In this document: positions 63,601 to 64,000 of the stretch, piece by piece | How the letters are laid out: the number at the start of each line of letters is the position of its first letter | How positions within the stretch are numbered: position 1 is the first letter of the stretch | Source: Utricularia gibba | Lineage: Eukaryota > Streptophyta > Magnoliopsida > Lamiales > Lentibulariaceae | Direction: 5' to 3' | DNA: 64,000 nucleotides | Assembly: GCA_002189035.1 (NCBI GenBank) | Contig: NEEC01000016.1 | Location: forward strand, 1,566,001-1,630,000 | Notes under the pieces: generated by a model | Database searches by the model: none | What the model saw: the letters and a program-made list of their open reading frames with translations, nothing else | What the model was told of the DNA's origin: nothing | Translations under genes and position numbers: made by a program

Positions 63601-63990
63601 ATGAATGGGGATATTCCCGAAACTCACACAGAAAAAAGGAAGTGAGTTAGACAAAAAGAAAAGCAACTTGGATAAAAAAAGAAGTGACTTGGACAAAAAG
63701 AAACGAAGCGGCTTAGACAAATCTTTTTTGTCGATAACCTCAGACCAATCAATCGAATATTGATTAATACGTAATCAACCAAACACTATTTGAAAACGGC
63801 TCTTCTGCTCCGAAACGAAATGTTCCAAATGTTCCTGGAAATTCTTGCTCCCATTGGACCATTTGTATCTATATGCATCAGGATCCCGATTCATGGATCT
63901 CTTGGTTCGAGAAATAAAGATAAGAGGATCGAACCATTTCTTCTGACTCTTTTTCAAATTCGATAAATGTTGGTTGATCGTATATTTCAT
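63600..63990 (-). pseudogene. ycf2: ycf2 internal fragment (plastid origin)
   Basis: The minus strand reads [20 protein letters not shown] and then [20 protein letters not shown], matching an internal part of plastid Ycf2. It continues past a stop at 63777-63775 into [17 protein letters not shown] and a Ser/Leu/Lys repeat zone to about 63600. The stop is TGA where the plastid codon is CGA (Arg), with a neighbouring change. The fragment reaches close to the right window edge and may extend beyond. Confidence 0.9.
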
Positions 63991-64000
63991 TATAGTTATG

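Overview
The window is nuclear DNA from a flowering plant. Spliceosomal genes with GT-AG introns and phase-compatible exons sit in very AT-rich spacers, among Copia, Gypsy, hAT and PIF/Harbinger transposon remnants. The right end carries decayed plastid DNA and DNA that looks mitochondrial. The species cannot be named from the sequence; the gene order argues for an angiosperm outside Brassicaceae.

Layout: 1-2.7 kb, a minus-strand Copia element running off the left edge. 5.2-6.05 kb, a compact WUSCHEL gene. 8.9-10.1 kb, an LTR-like repeat. 10.6-11.75 kb (-), a conserved plant gene of unknown function with mitotic (MSA) promoter elements. 13.6-14.75 kb, a type I ROP/RAC GTPase. 15.9-17.1 kb, an F-box gene. 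17.6-18.5 kb (-), an FD-type bZIP. 20.2-22.2 kb (-), a B2-type cyclin. 25-33.8 kb, nested Gypsy (one Athila-like) and hAT remnants. 37.45-38.1 kb, a C2H2 zinc-finger gene. 40.5-41.5 kb, WOX13. 42.3-44.05 kb (-), an SR-protein kinase. 46.8-47.45 kb (-), a three-exon gene of unknown function. 47.9-51.1 kb (-), a decayed PIF/Harbinger element. 51.9-53.1 kb, a GT-3-like trihelix factor. 53.4-55.9 kb (-), a CDR1-like aspartyl protease and a truncated copy of it. 57.4-58.3 kb, a Copia LTR and gag. 58.3-61.9 kb, a nuclear plastid insertion across the inverted-repeat/small-single-copy junction (ycf1 and ndhF). 62-64 kb, sequence that looks mitochondrial plus a ycf2 fragment.

The main finding is the order of the host genes. 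WUS, ROP, F-box, FD, CYCB2, C2H2, WOX13 and SRPK lie in one 40-kb block. From memory of the Arabidopsis map, the same families lie in the same order in two paralogous segments, on chromosome 4 (SRPK1, WOX13, C2H2, CYCB2;2, FD, F-box, ROP5) and chromosome 2 (SRPK2, CYCB2;1, FDP, ROP3, WUS). The window therefore looks like the unfractionated ancestral arrangement, with WUS and WOX13 about 34 kb apart.

Four host genes (ROP, C2H2, SRPK, aspartyl protease) are interrupted only by single missing bases, mostly in short homopolymers. Residual base-level assembly error is a likelier explanation than simultaneous gene death.
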